A stretch of DNA of 64,000 bases from Comamonadaceae bacterium. GTDB lineage: Bacteria > Pseudomonadota > Gammaproteobacteria > Burkholderiales > Burkholderiaceae_C. Position numbers and translations under genes: made by a program. The DNA lies in contig JAIXRJ010000030.1 in assembly GCA_027485235.1 (NCBI GenBank), positions 1-64,000 of the forward strand. Direction: 5' to 3'. Below the pieces are notes generated by a model. The model was not told the DNA's origin, searched no databases, and saw only the letters and a list, made by a program, of their open reading frames with translations. The stretch's first letter is position 1. Every line of letters begins with the position of its first letter. Positions 15,877-23,917 of the stretch are shown here, piece by piece.

Positions 15877-16800
15877 ATGAACAAAGTCATCATCACTTGT
15901 GCCGTCACCGGCGCCATCCACACGCCGTCCATGTCGCCCTATCTGCCGGTGACGCCCGAGGAAATCATTGAGGCTTCGGTGGAAGCGGCCGAGGCGGGTG
16001 CGGCCATCATCCACTTGCATGCACGCGACCCGGTCACGGGCAAGCCCGATCAAAGCCCCGAAGCCTTTGGCAAATTTTTGCCGCACATCAAAAGCCGTAC
16101 CAACGCCGTGCTCAACCTGACCAGTGGCGGATCACCCTTCATGACCATTGATGAACGGATTCAGCCGTCGATGCGGTTTGCGCCGGAGGTGGCCTCGCTC
16201 AATCTGGGGTCGTTCAACTTCGCACTCTTCCCAATGCTCGACCGCTTCACCGAGTTCAAGCACGAGTGGGAACGCCAGCACCTGGAAAACAGCCGCGACC
16301 TGATCTTTCGCAACACCTTCAAGGACATCGAATACGCCCTGAAGGCCTGCGCCGAAAACAACACCCGTTTTGAACTCGAGTGCTACGACATCGGGCACCT
16401 CTACAACCTGGCGCACTTTGCCGACAAAGGGCTGATCAAGGGGCCGTTTTTCATCCAGTCGGTCTTCGGCATTCTGGGCGGCATTGGCAACCACCCCGAA
16501 GACGTGATGCACATGCGCCGCACCGCCGACCGCCTGTTTGGCGACCAATACCAGTGGTCGGTGCTCGGCGCGGGCCGGCACCAGATGCGCATCGCTGCCA
16601 TGGGCGCCAGCATGGGCAGCCATGTGCGCGTGGGCCTGGAAGACAGCCTGTGGCTGGGCAAGGGCACGCTGGCCAAGAGCAATGCCGAGCAGGTGCGCCA
16701 AGCGCGACAGATCATCGAGGGCCTGGGCCTGCAAATCGCCACGCCCGAAGAGGCCCGGCAAATTTTGGCCCTGAAAGGCGCGCAGAAGGTCAATTTCTAG
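15877..16800 (+). CDS. Beta-keto acid cleavage enzyme (BKACE, formerly DUF849)
   Basis: 307 residues. The family condenses a beta-keto acid with acetyl-CoA and splits it into acetoacetate and a new CoA ester, using a zinc ion. The zinc-binding IIHLHARDP (His at about residues 46 and 48), LTSGGSP, and the C-terminal VRVGLEDS containing the conserved Glu are visible. The start MNKVIITCAVTGA matches the usual beginning of the fold; an upstream in-frame ATG adds eleven residues without support. The preceding 130 bases hold no gene. The substrate class cannot be assigned without active-site modelling. The context of transporters and a hydroxyacid dehydrogenase suggests catabolism of an imported acid. 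Confidence 0.85.
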   Translation: MNKVIITCAVTGAIHTPSMSPYLPVTPEEIIEASVEAAEAGAAIIHLHARDPVTGKPDQSPEAFGKFLPHIKSRTNAVLNLTSGGSPFMTIDERIQPSMRFAPEVASLNLGSFNFALFPMLDRFTEFKHEWERQHLENSRDLIFRNTFKDIEYALKACAENNTRFELECYDIGHLYNLAHFADKGLIKGPFFIQSVFGILGGIGNHPEDVMHMRRTADRLFGDQYQWSVLGAGRHQMRIAAMGASMGSHVRVGLEDSLWLGKGTLAKSNAEQVRQARQIIEGLGLQIATPEEARQILALKGAQKVNF

Positions 16801-16821
16801 CCCTTGGCCCTGACCCTCCAC

Positions 16822-16842
16822 CTTCCATCTTCCATCTTCCAT
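16822..16842 (+). repeat. Three tandem 7-base units before the Bug receptor gene
   Basis: CTTCCAT is repeated three times without interruption, followed by an eight-T run at 16845-16852, between the BKACE stop and the ribosome site of the next gene. Its length could vary by slippage and change the leader. Confidence 0.6.
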
Positions 16843-16873
16843 CGCTTTTTTTTAAACCACAGGAGACAACACC

Positions 16874-17857
16874 ATGAAACGCCGCCATTTGATGGCCCTC
16901 GCTGCCGCCACCACGCTCAGCGCCATGCCCACTGCCTTTGCGCAAACTGCCGCTTACCCCAACCGCCCCATCAAATTGGTGGTGCCGTTTCCGGCCGGCA
17001 TCTCGCCCGATGTGGTGGCCCGCTTGATTGGCGACAAGCTGAGCACCGCCCTGGGCCAACCCGTGTTGGTCGACAACCGGCCCGGCGCGGGCGGCATGAT
17101 CGGCGCCGTGGCGGCCGCCACCTCGCCGGCCGATGGCTACACCCTGTTTTTCAGCGTCAAGGCCTCGCACGCCATTGCCCCCAATGTGTACAAAGACGCC
17201 AAGTTCAACCCGCCGCGTGATTTCAAGGCCGTTGCCCAAATTCTGCAAGTGCCCCATGTGTTGACCGCCACACCCAAAGCGCCTTACAACAACATGAAAG
17301 AGTTGGTGGCCTACGCCAAGGCCAATCCCGGCAAGATCGACTTTGCTTCACTGGGTGTCGGCTCGCAGCCCCATGTAGCGCTGGAGGTGTGGTCACAGCG
17401 GCTGGGCATCAAGCTCAACCACGTGCCTTACAAAACCAACCCCTCGCCCGATGTGATGAGTGGCCTGATCAGCCTGTCGGTCGAAGCGTCGACCACGGCG
17501 ATTCCGCTCATCAAGTCGGGCAAGGTCAAGGCCCTGGGCATCTCGGGCGCGCAGCGCATCCCCGGCCTGCCCGATGTGCCCACCATGACCGAGTTTGACG
17601 CCAACCTCGACGTCAACGGTGTGATCGGCAGTTCTTGGCACGGCGTCTTTGCGCCCACCGGCACGCCCAACGACATCATTGCCAAGCTCAACACCGAGAT
17701 CGTCAAGATCGTGAAATTGCCCGAGATCCAGGCCCGCCTGATTGAGCTGGGCCTCACGCCCACGGGCACCAGCGCCGCTGCGCTCGACACCGTGGCCAAC
17801 GGCGACTACGCCTTCTGGAACAAGGTCATCAACGACCTGGGCATCAAGGCCGAGTGA
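16874..17857 (+). CDS. Bug/TctC-family periplasmic solute-binding protein
   Basis: 327 residues. The signal peptide MKRRHLMALAAATTLSAMPTAFAQ is followed by the family opening YPNRPIKLVVPFPAG and NRPGAGGMIGA (about residues 75-85). Bug proteins bind carboxylates, amides or similar small acids, usually by a water-mediated carboxylate contact. No TctA/TctB permease is nearby, as is common for orphan Bug genes in Burkholderiales. AGGAGA precedes the ATG. It overlaps the following dehydrogenase gene by four bases (GTGA), so the two are likely made together. Confidence 0.9.
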   Translation: MKRRHLMALAAATTLSAMPTAFAQTAAYPNRPIKLVVPFPAGISPDVVARLIGDKLSTALGQPVLVDNRPGAGGMIGAVAAATSPADGYTLFFSVKASHAIAPNVYKDAKFNPPRDFKAVAQILQVPHVLTATPKAPYNNMKELVAYAKANPGKIDFASLGVGSQPHVALEVWSQRLGIKLNHVPYKTNPSPDVMSGLISLSVEASTTAIPLIKSGKVKALGISGAQRIPGLPDVPTMTEFDANLDVNGVIGSSWHGVFAPTGTPNDIIAKLNTEIVKIVKLPEIQARLIELGLTPTGTSAAALDTVANGDYAFWNKVINDLGIKAE

Positions 17858-18810
17858 GTCCAGCGCAGCACGCCCACATGAGCCGTTCAGTCCCAAAACC
17901 CCGGGCCTCCCAAGCGGCCCGGCCCGCCCCTCAAAGGGGGAAGATCGAACGCGTGGGCATGCTGGGCGTGGGCATCATGGGCCTGGCCATGGCCGTGAAC
18001 CTGATGAAGGCGGGCTTTCAGGTGACGGGCTACGACCCCGACCCCAAAGCCATGAAGCGCCTGAAAGCGGCCGGGGGCACGGCGCGCAAATCGGCGGCCG
18101 ATCTGGCGCTCGATGCCCAAGTCATCATCTGTTCGCTGCCCGGGCCTGAGGCCTTGCACGGTGCGGCGCAACAGATCGCCGCGGTCGGCCAGCGCCACTT
18201 GCTGGTGGTGGAAACCAGCACGCTCGACATCGCCGACAAAACCGCCGCACGCGACACCCTCAAAGCCCAAGGCATCGTCCTGCTCGACTGCCCCCTGTCG
18301 GGCACCGGCGCACAAGCGGTGCACAAAGACCTGACGGTGTATGCCAGCGGCCCCAAGGCGGCGATCAAGCAATTGGCGCCGGTCTTTGCAGGTTTCTCGA
18401 AAAGCACCTATGACCTGGGCGCCTTTGGCAAGGGCATGAAGATGAAGCTGATGGCCAATTTGCTGGTGGCCATCCACAACGTGTCCACCGCCGAAGCCCT
18501 GCTGTTGGGGCAACGCTGGGGCATCCGACCCCAAGACGCGGTCAAAGTGCTCAGCGACGGCGCTGGCGGCTCGCGCATGTTGCAAGTGCGTGGCCCCCTG
18601 ATGCAAGACCAAGGCTGGGACACCGCCACCATGAAAGTCGGCATCTGGCAAAAAGACATGCAGCTGATTGCCGCCGCACTGGCCGACGCCCAAGTGCCCG
18701 CGCCGCTGTTTGCCGCCACCGTGCCCATTTACAACGCCGCCATGGCGCTGGGCCACGCCGAGCACGACACGGCGGCGGTGTTTGATGTGTTGTCGAGGAT
18801 GTCGTCTTAG
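17854..18810 (+). CDS. NAD(P)-dependent beta-hydroxyacid dehydrogenase
   Basis: About 318 residues, 3-hydroxyisobutyrate dehydrogenase family, oxidising a 3-hydroxy acid in the cytosol. The Rossmann motif GMLGVGIMGLAMAVNLMKAG is at about residues 36-55, the substrate loop CPLSGTGAQA near 149-158, and the catalytic-Lys helix GKGMKMKLMANLLV near 190-203. The first ~30 residues (many Pro, Arg and Ala) precede the fold and look unconserved. The GTG at 17854 overlaps the Bug stop; an ATG at 17878 is an equally possible start. Substrate unknown. Confidence 0.82.
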   Translation: MSPAQHAHMSRSVPKPRASQAARPAPQRGKIERVGMLGVGIMGLAMAVNLMKAGFQVTGYDPDPKAMKRLKAAGGTARKSAADLALDAQVIICSLPGPEALHGAAQQIAAVGQRHLLVVETSTLDIADKTAARDTLKAQGIVLLDCPLSGTGAQAVHKDLTVYASGPKAAIKQLAPVFAGFSKSTYDLGAFGKGMKMKLMANLLVAIHNVSTAEALLLGQRWGIRPQDAVKVLSDGAGGSRMLQVRGPLMQDQGWDTATMKVGIWQKDMQLIAAALADAQVPAPLFAATVPIYNAAMALGHAEHDTAAVFDVLSRMSS

Positions 18811-18832
18811 CTTTCACACCCGGCCCACCGAC

Positions 18833-19777
18833 ATGACGTCGCCACTCTCCGTCGACCAATGGCAATTGTTTCTTCAAATCGCGGATTGCGGCAGTTTGAC
18901 GGACACCGCCGCCGCACGCGATGTCGCCCAATCGGCGATCAGCCGTCAACTCGGGGCCATTGAACGGTCCTGTGGTGGACAACTCTTTGAGCGAACGGCC
19001 CGCGGTGTGCGTCTGAACGAAATCGGTCAACGCCTTTATCCGCGCGTGCAGGCCTGGGTTCAGTCGGGACAATTGCTGACCGAGGACGCTGCCGGCATGC
19101 TCCGGGAACCTGCCGGACTGGTTCGCTTGGGCATCATCGACTCCCTGGCCGATGCGCTGTTGGGGCCGATTTATGCAGAACTCGAACGCTTGTTCCCCAA
19201 GGTCCGGCTGCACTTGGTCAGTGGCATGAGCGGGCGGGTTTCCGCATGCCTCGAACGTGGCGAGCTGGACATCGCGCTCTTTTCCGAGAACACACGCGGC
19301 CGCAGTGGCCGGGGGGACGGCATCGCCAGAATGCCGCATGTGCTGATCAGCGCGCCCGGGGACCCCTTGACAGCCGCACAGACGATCGCTTTCGATCTGC
19401 TGCATGGCATTCCTTTGGTCGTTCCAGGTCGCCCTTATGCCTTCCACAATGTGCTCGAGCATTGGGCCCGCCGTCGGGGCATTCATCTGAACATCAAGCT
19501 GGAATGTGACAGCCTGAATCTGCAGAAGAAATTGGTTGCCGCAGGGGGTCTTTATGCCATCGTCGGGATGAGCGCTGTGCGCGCAGATGTTGCCCGGAAT
19601 GAACTGCAAGCCGCTCGCATCGTCCAGCCGAGCTTTGACCGCGACATCGTGCTCCGGCTTTCACCGCTGGCCGCGCCGACTCAGGCATGCCAAGCGGTCC
19701 ATGGCGTGGTGCAAGGCCATGTGAAAGAGGTTTTCCCCATCCTCTCCAATTGGATCGCCCAGCACAGCGGGGCTTGA
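18833..19777 (+). CDS. LysR-type transcriptional regulator
   Basis: 314 residues. The helix-turn-helix covers about residues 8-65 (VDQWQLFLQIADCGSLTDTAA, AQSAISRQLGAIE), followed by a substrate-binding-like effector domain starting near LVRLGIIDSLADALLG. It starts 22 bases after the dehydrogenase stop in the same orientation and is followed by a 151-base regulatory gap and a Bug receptor-sulfatase pair. It may therefore control these neighbours. A longer reading from 18668 is out-of-frame dehydrogenase sequence and is rejected. Confidence 0.84.
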   Translation: MTSPLSVDQWQLFLQIADCGSLTDTAAARDVAQSAISRQLGAIERSCGGQLFERTARGVRLNEIGQRLYPRVQAWVQSGQLLTEDAAGMLREPAGLVRLGIIDSLADALLGPIYAELERLFPKVRLHLVSGMSGRVSACLERGELDIALFSENTRGRSGRGDGIARMPHVLISAPGDPLTAAQTIAFDLLHGIPLVVPGRPYAFHNVLEHWARRRGIHLNIKLECDSLNLQKKLVAAGGLYAIVGMSAVRADVARNELQAARIVQPSFDRDIVLRLSPLAAPTQACQAVHGVVQGHVKEVFPILSNWIAQHSGA

Positions 19778-19928
19778 CGCTGGCCCACACTGTGACGTCA
19801 ACACGGTATATCTCCAAAGGCATGGGGCTGGTGCTTGCCAAGGCCATACCGCAGGCCCGCACCAGGCATTAAATTAAGGGCAGCCTGACCGCCGCTTGGT
19901 TTGGGCCCATCACGACCGGAGATCCCCC

Positions 19929-20957
19929 ATGCAACCCATCACTGGCCCATCCTGGCTTTCAAGCGAGCGCTTGACCGAGGTCTCGCTCTCGCGTCGCACC
20001 CTGCTGGGGACGGCATCGGCCGGCGTGGCCGCAGCGTTGTTGCCCTTCACTGCAGCCGCCCAGCCCAGCTATCCGAGCAAAGCCCTCACGCTGATCGTGC
20101 CGAACCCACCCGGTGGCAACACCGACATCTTGGCGCGCATTTTCTCGGTGCCGCTGGCCAAAGCACTCGGCCAGCCGGTGGTGGTGGAAAACCGTGCCGG
20201 TGCAGGGGGCGTGATCGGCATGACGGCCGCCGCCCGAGCCGCCGCAGATGGCCACACCCTCGGGCTGGGCAATCTGAGCGACCTGGTGGTGAGCCGGTAC
20301 GCGCAGCCCAACGTGCCCTACGATCCTGCGAAGGACTTTGTCTCGGTCTCGACTTTGGCGAAAGTCTCCATCGTGGTGACTTGCTTGCCGACTTTTGCCG
20401 CGGGTTCATTCCAGGAGTTTCTGGCACTGGCCAAAGCCAACCCCGGCAAATACAAATGCGGCACGGCCGGCAACGGCACCATGGGCCATCTGTGCCTTGA
20501 AGCCTTGCAGGCCGCGGCGGGTCTGGACATCGTCCACGTGCCCTACCGCGGTGGTGCGCCAGCGCTCAATGACTTGCTGGGCGGGCACATCGACTTGTTG
20601 ATCGACGGCAGCGCCCTGTCGCAGGTCAAGGCGGGCAAACTCAAAGCCTTGGCGGTGACCGCTGAGCGCATTCCGGTGCTGCCCAACGTCCCGACAGTCG
20701 GTGAGTCGGGCGTGCCGGGCTTCTCGTTTGGCAACTATTGGGGTTTGCTGATGCCGACGGGTTCGCCGGCCCTTGCCGTGAGCCGGGTCAACGCCGAAAT
20801 CAAGCGGCTGCTGGAGCAGCCCGACATTCGCCAGCAACTGGAAAACGCCGGATTTGCCCCGTTCGCATCCAGCCCCGTGGAGTATGCGCAGGCGCTGCAA
20901 AAGTCCTACGACCAGATCGGTCAACTCATCAAAAAAGCGAAGATCAGCTTCGACTGA
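19929..20957 (+). CDS. Bug/TctC-family periplasmic solute-binding protein
   Basis: 342 residues. Unlike the Bug protein at 16874, the export signal starts late: after ~25 residues comes SLSRRTLLGTASAGVAAALLP with a twin-arginine-like SRRTLL, so Tat export is possible. The mature part begins near QPSYPSKALTLIVPNPPGG and has NRAGAGGVIGMTAAA and a central IVHVPYRGGAPALNDLLGGHIDL segment. GGAG lies upstream of the ATG. It is directly upstream of a sulfatase gene, so the receptor may bind the sulfatase's substrate or product. Confidence 0.87.
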   Translation: MQPITGPSWLSSERLTEVSLSRRTLLGTASAGVAAALLPFTAAAQPSYPSKALTLIVPNPPGGNTDILARIFSVPLAKALGQPVVVENRAGAGGVIGMTAAARAAADGHTLGLGNLSDLVVSRYAQPNVPYDPAKDFVSVSTLAKVSIVVTCLPTFAAGSFQEFLALAKANPGKYKCGTAGNGTMGHLCLEALQAAAGLDIVHVPYRGGAPALNDLLGGHIDLLIDGSALSQVKAGKLKALAVTAERIPVLPNVPTVGESGVPGFSFGNYWGLLMPTGSPALAVSRVNAEIKRLLEQPDIRQQLENAGFAPFASSPVEYAQALQKSYDQIGQLIKKAKISFD

Positions 20958-20994
20958 TCTGCACTCCCTGCGGTGACCCTTGAATGCAAGACCC

Positions 20995-22608
20995 ATGGCC
21001 AAGCCACCCAACGTACTCCTGATCCTGGCCGATGACATGGGTTTTTCTGACATCGCTTGTTACGGCAGCGAGATTGAAACCCCCCACATCGACCGGCTGG
21101 CGGCCGGCGGTGTGCGCTTCTCCCAGTTTTACAACACCGCCCGCTGCAGCCCCTCCAGGGCCTCGCTGTTGACGGGCCTGCACCCGCACCAGACGGGCAT
21201 CGGCATCCTCACCAAGGACGATCGCCCACATGGCTACCCGGGCTCGCTCAACGAGCGCTGCACCACGGTGGCCGAAATCCTGTCTGCAGCCCGTTATGCC
21301 ACAGCCCTGGTGGGCAAGTGGCATCTGGCCTCCGACATCCGGCAGCCCAACGCCGCATGGCCCACACGGCGCGGCTTCGATCACTTTTACGGCACCTTGG
21401 CCGGTTCGTGCTCCTACTTCCAGCCCGCATCGCTGACCCGTGGTGAACGCAACGCAGAAGGCGAAGCCACGGCGCAAGCGGACTACTACTACACCGACGC
21501 GATCTCGCAAGAAGCCTGCACCTTTGTTCGTGAAAAGTCTCAGCACCAGCAACCTTTCTTCATGTATGTGGCCTACACCGCGCCGCACTGGCCACTCCAG
21601 GCGAGCGAAGAGGACATCGCCAAAAACCGTGGCCGTTACGACGAAGGCTGGGATGTGCTGCGTGAGCGGCGGATGCAGCGCCTGCGTGAATCCGGGCTGC
21701 TGGCCGGTGCCGTGCCGGCCTGCGAGCGCGATCCCGAGGAGCCGGCCTGGGATGATGCGCAGGACAAAGCCTGGGAAGCTCGCCGCATGGAGGTCTACGC
21801 CGCCCAAGTGCAGCGGATGGATCAGGGGATTGGCGACATCCTCGCCACGCTCGAGGAGACCGGTCAACTGGACAACACCTTGGTGTTCTTCATGTCGGAC
21901 AACGGGGCTTGTGCTGAAGTGCTTCCGCTGGACGGCAGCGCGCAAGCGTTCAAAAAACGCCGGCCGGACCTGGATCGCCTGAAACCACGCAATGGCCGCG
22001 ATCTGCAAGTCGGCAACGAACCCGCCATCGTTCCCGGGCCGGAGGACACCTACGCCAGCTATGGCCGCGCCTGGGCCAACTTGTCCAACACGCCTTTTCG
22101 ACTCTACAAGCGCTGGACGCATGAAGGCGGTATCGCCACCCCCTTGATCGTGCACTGGCCCGCAGGCGGACTGGCCAATGGCGCCATTGTTCGATCGCCT
22201 TTTCAGCTCACCGATGTGTTGCCCACCATCCTGGAAGCCACGCAGGTTGCCTACCCGGACAAAGACAAGGTGCCCCATGTCCCCCCCGCCGAAGGCTGCA
22301 GCATGTTGTCTGCTTTGCGCGGCCAGCCAACGAACGACCACACCTTGTATTGGGAGCACACAGGCAACGCGGCTGTCCGGCGCGGGCGCTGGAAGCTGGT
22401 GCGCGAGTACCCCAAGCCCTGGGAGCTTTACGACATGGACACCGATCGGGCTGAAACCTCCGACCTGGCTGCACGGCACCCGCACATCGTGGGCGAACTG
22501 GTCGCGCAGTGGCAAGCTTGGGCCGACCGTGTGGGGGTGGTGCCGTGGGATGAGGTGCTGGCGGCTTATCGCGCTGCTGGCAAAAATGAGGCAGAAGCTG
22601 CAGGTTGA
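20995..22608 (+). CDS. Arylsulfatase-like sulfatase (cysteine type)
   Basis: 537 residues. It hydrolyses sulfate esters through a formylglycine made from Cys in CSPSR (about residues 49-53, within NTARCSPSRASLLTG). The metal-binding start NVLLILADDMGFSD, the GKWHLA block and the C-terminal GRWKLVREYPKPWELYDMDTD are classic for the AtsA-like family. No signal peptide is present, so the enzyme looks cytoplasmic and its substrate would have to be imported. No formylglycine-generating enzyme gene is in the window. It starts 37 bases after the Bug gene, probably in one transcript. Confidence 0.88.
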   Translation: MAKPPNVLLILADDMGFSDIACYGSEIETPHIDRLAAGGVRFSQFYNTARCSPSRASLLTGLHPHQTGIGILTKDDRPHGYPGSLNERCTTVAEILSAARYATALVGKWHLASDIRQPNAAWPTRRGFDHFYGTLAGSCSYFQPASLTRGERNAEGEATAQADYYYTDAISQEACTFVREKSQHQQPFFMYVAYTAPHWPLQASEEDIAKNRGRYDEGWDVLRERRMQRLRESGLLAGAVPACERDPEEPAWDDAQDKAWEARRMEVYAAQVQRMDQGIGDILATLEETGQLDNTLVFFMSDNGACAEVLPLDGSAQAFKKRRPDLDRLKPRNGRDLQVGNEPAIVPGPEDTYASYGRAWANLSNTPFRLYKRWTHEGGIATPLIVHWPAGGLANGAIVRSPFQLTDVLPTILEATQVAYPDKDKVPHVPPAEGCSMLSALRGQPTNDHTLYWEHTGNAAVRRGRWKLVREYPKPWELYDMDTDRAETSDLAARHPHIVGELVAQWQAWADRVGVVPWDEVLAAYRAAGKNEAEAAG

Positions 22609-22720
22609 TCGGGCAAGGTGGAGATGCTGAACCCGCTTGAGCACGCGCGCCGATTCAATCCGCCCACCGCACACCATCGCTTGCGGGGCGCGGCACCTGC
22701 AGGGTAAGGGGCACGCCTCT

Positions 22721-22933
22721 CACAGGGGGTGGGGGTGCGGCTCCCACAAGGGGTGAGGGGGTGAGGGGGTGAGGGGGTGCGGGGGTGCGGGTTTGTGGGA
22801 GCAGCACCCTGTGCGCGATTTGTCGCCAAGCACACTCCATCGCGCGCAGGGCGCGGCTCCCACAAGTGGTGAGGGGCGCGGCTACCTACGGGGGTTAAGG
22901 GGTGCGGGTTTGTAGGTGCAGCACCTTGCGCGC
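22721..22933. repeat. REP-like cluster downstream of the sulfatase
   Basis: Four copies of the element also seen at 6.0 kb. One is partial, at 22721-22749. A full copy at 22794-22819 and an opposite one at 22839-22865 form an inverted pair with a 19-base spacer. A degenerate copy at 22911-22933 overlaps the last codons of the HpcH/HpaI lyase gene, so the repeat supplies that protein's C-terminus. Confidence 0.7.
22751..22790. repeat. Five tandem octamers
   Basis: GGGTGAGG occurs three times and then GGGTGCGG twice, end to end, next to REP-like copies. G-rich on the plus strand, it could expand or contract by slippage, or form a quadruplex. Confidence 0.75.
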
Positions 22934-23731
22934 CAGCAGCAGCACAGGCGGGTCGACCATCTTGCCGTCGATGCTGAACGCGCCGCCACCGGCAGCGATT
23001 TCGGCCGCCAGCACGCGGCGCGCCCAATCGCATTCGGCTTCGGTCGGGGCCAAGGCTTGGTGCACGCCCGCCACCTGCGCGGGGTGGATGCACAGCTTGG
23101 CACCAAAGCCAAAGCGGCGGCTGCGCTGCGCGTCTTGCGCCAACACCTGCGCGTCGGTTGTGGCGGTGGTCACGCCGTCCACGGGGGCAGGCAAACCGGC
23201 GCGGCGTGAGGCCACCACCAGGGCCAGTCGGATGGGGGCCAGCTCTGCTTCGTCGGGCCCGCAGCTGAGACCCAGATCGGCCTGCAGATCGATGTGGCCC
23301 AAACCCATCCGCAGCACACCCGGGGCACGGGCCATCGCGTCCATCTGCCCCACGCCTTCGGCGCTCTCGATCAGGGGCAGCACCGGCACACCACAGGCCG
23401 TGAAGACCCGCGCAATCTGCTGCGGGTTTTCGGCCTTGGGCAGCATGAGCGCGCCCAGACCGGGCCAATGTCCGAGAGCGGCCAAGTCGGCCTCGTGCCA
23501 AGGGGTGGCCAGAGGGTTCACGCGCACCAAGAGGCGGGCACGTTGGTCCGCGTCAAAGTCTGGCCAGGCTTGCGCCAGTGCGTTGCGTGCTGCGGCCTTG
23601 GCGTCCAGCGGCACGGCGTCTTCCAGGTCGATGATGACCGCGTCGGCGCCGCTGACCAGGGCCTTGGCAAAGCGCTCGGGCCGGTGGCCAGGCACAAACA
23701 AGAAGCTGCGGGCTTGAGACAGCCGCGTCAT
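22895..23731 (-). CDS. HpcH/HpaI-family CoA ester lyase (CitE-like)
   Basis: 278 residues of the citrate lyase beta-subunit-like aldolase family, which cleaves or forms C-C bonds in malyl- or citramalyl-CoA-type esters with Mg2+. Motifs: SFLFVPGHRPERFAKAL at the start, DAVIIDLEDAVP (about residues 30-41), the Glu of PLIESAEGV and the Asp of GHIDLQADLG for metal binding. The final residues (KVLHLQTRTP) are encoded by a degenerate REP copy. The start overlaps by four bases a 25-residue stub that appears to be the remnant of another gene. Confidence 0.85.
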   Translation of the reverse strand: MTRLSQARSFLFVPGHRPERFAKALVSGADAVIIDLEDAVPLDAKAAARNALAQAWPDFDADQRARLLVRVNPLATPWHEADLAALGHWPGLGALMLPKAENPQQIARVFTACGVPVLPLIESAEGVGQMDAMARAPGVLRMGLGHIDLQADLGLSCGPDEAELAPIRLALVVASRRAGLPAPVDGVTTATTDAQVLAQDAQRSRRFGFGAKLCIHPAQVAGVHQALAPTEAECDWARRVLAAEIAAGGGAFSIDGKMVDPPVLLLARKVLHLQTRTP

Positions 23732-23805
23732 GGCAGCAAGGCGCCGACTGTGGGCCCGCTGCGCAGATGCGCCACCTGGCCGGCGTCAAGGGGGGTGGTG
23801 TTCAT
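23728..23805 (-). pseudogene. 25-residue stub resembling the start of the MaoC-like gene
   Basis: A short reading frame whose first residues, MNTTPLDAGQVAHLR, align with MSTPTNLDADQVAPLR of the MaoC-like gene at 26974. The bases upstream also match: both have ATTCGG(G)CGAAGAT about 8-20 bases before the ATG and an ACAGACC farther up. The stub ends on an ATGA overlap with the lyase gene. I read it as a leftover 5' end of a duplicated or deleted operon gene. It may still serve as a leader that couples translation of the lyase. Confidence 0.5.
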
Positions 23806-23891
23806 GGCCGTATCTTCGCCCGAATAAGGCGGGTTTGGGTCTGTCTTTGTGAAAGCCTGTCTTTGACCATCATGAAGGGCATTGGCGCACC

Positions 23892-23917
23892 ATCGCGCAC
23901 AGGGTGCGACTCCCACA
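23892..23917 (-). repeat. REP-like element, single copy
   Basis: A 26-base copy in the same orientation as the 6073-6098 copy, with two base differences from it, lying in the gene-poor stretch between the stub and the toxin relic. I see no gene in the rest of 23806-24125. It ends in an AT-rich patch with ATTGA(TTTAAT)TCAAT at 24089-24104, probably the old promoter or operator of the toxin-antitoxin unit. Confidence 0.65.
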
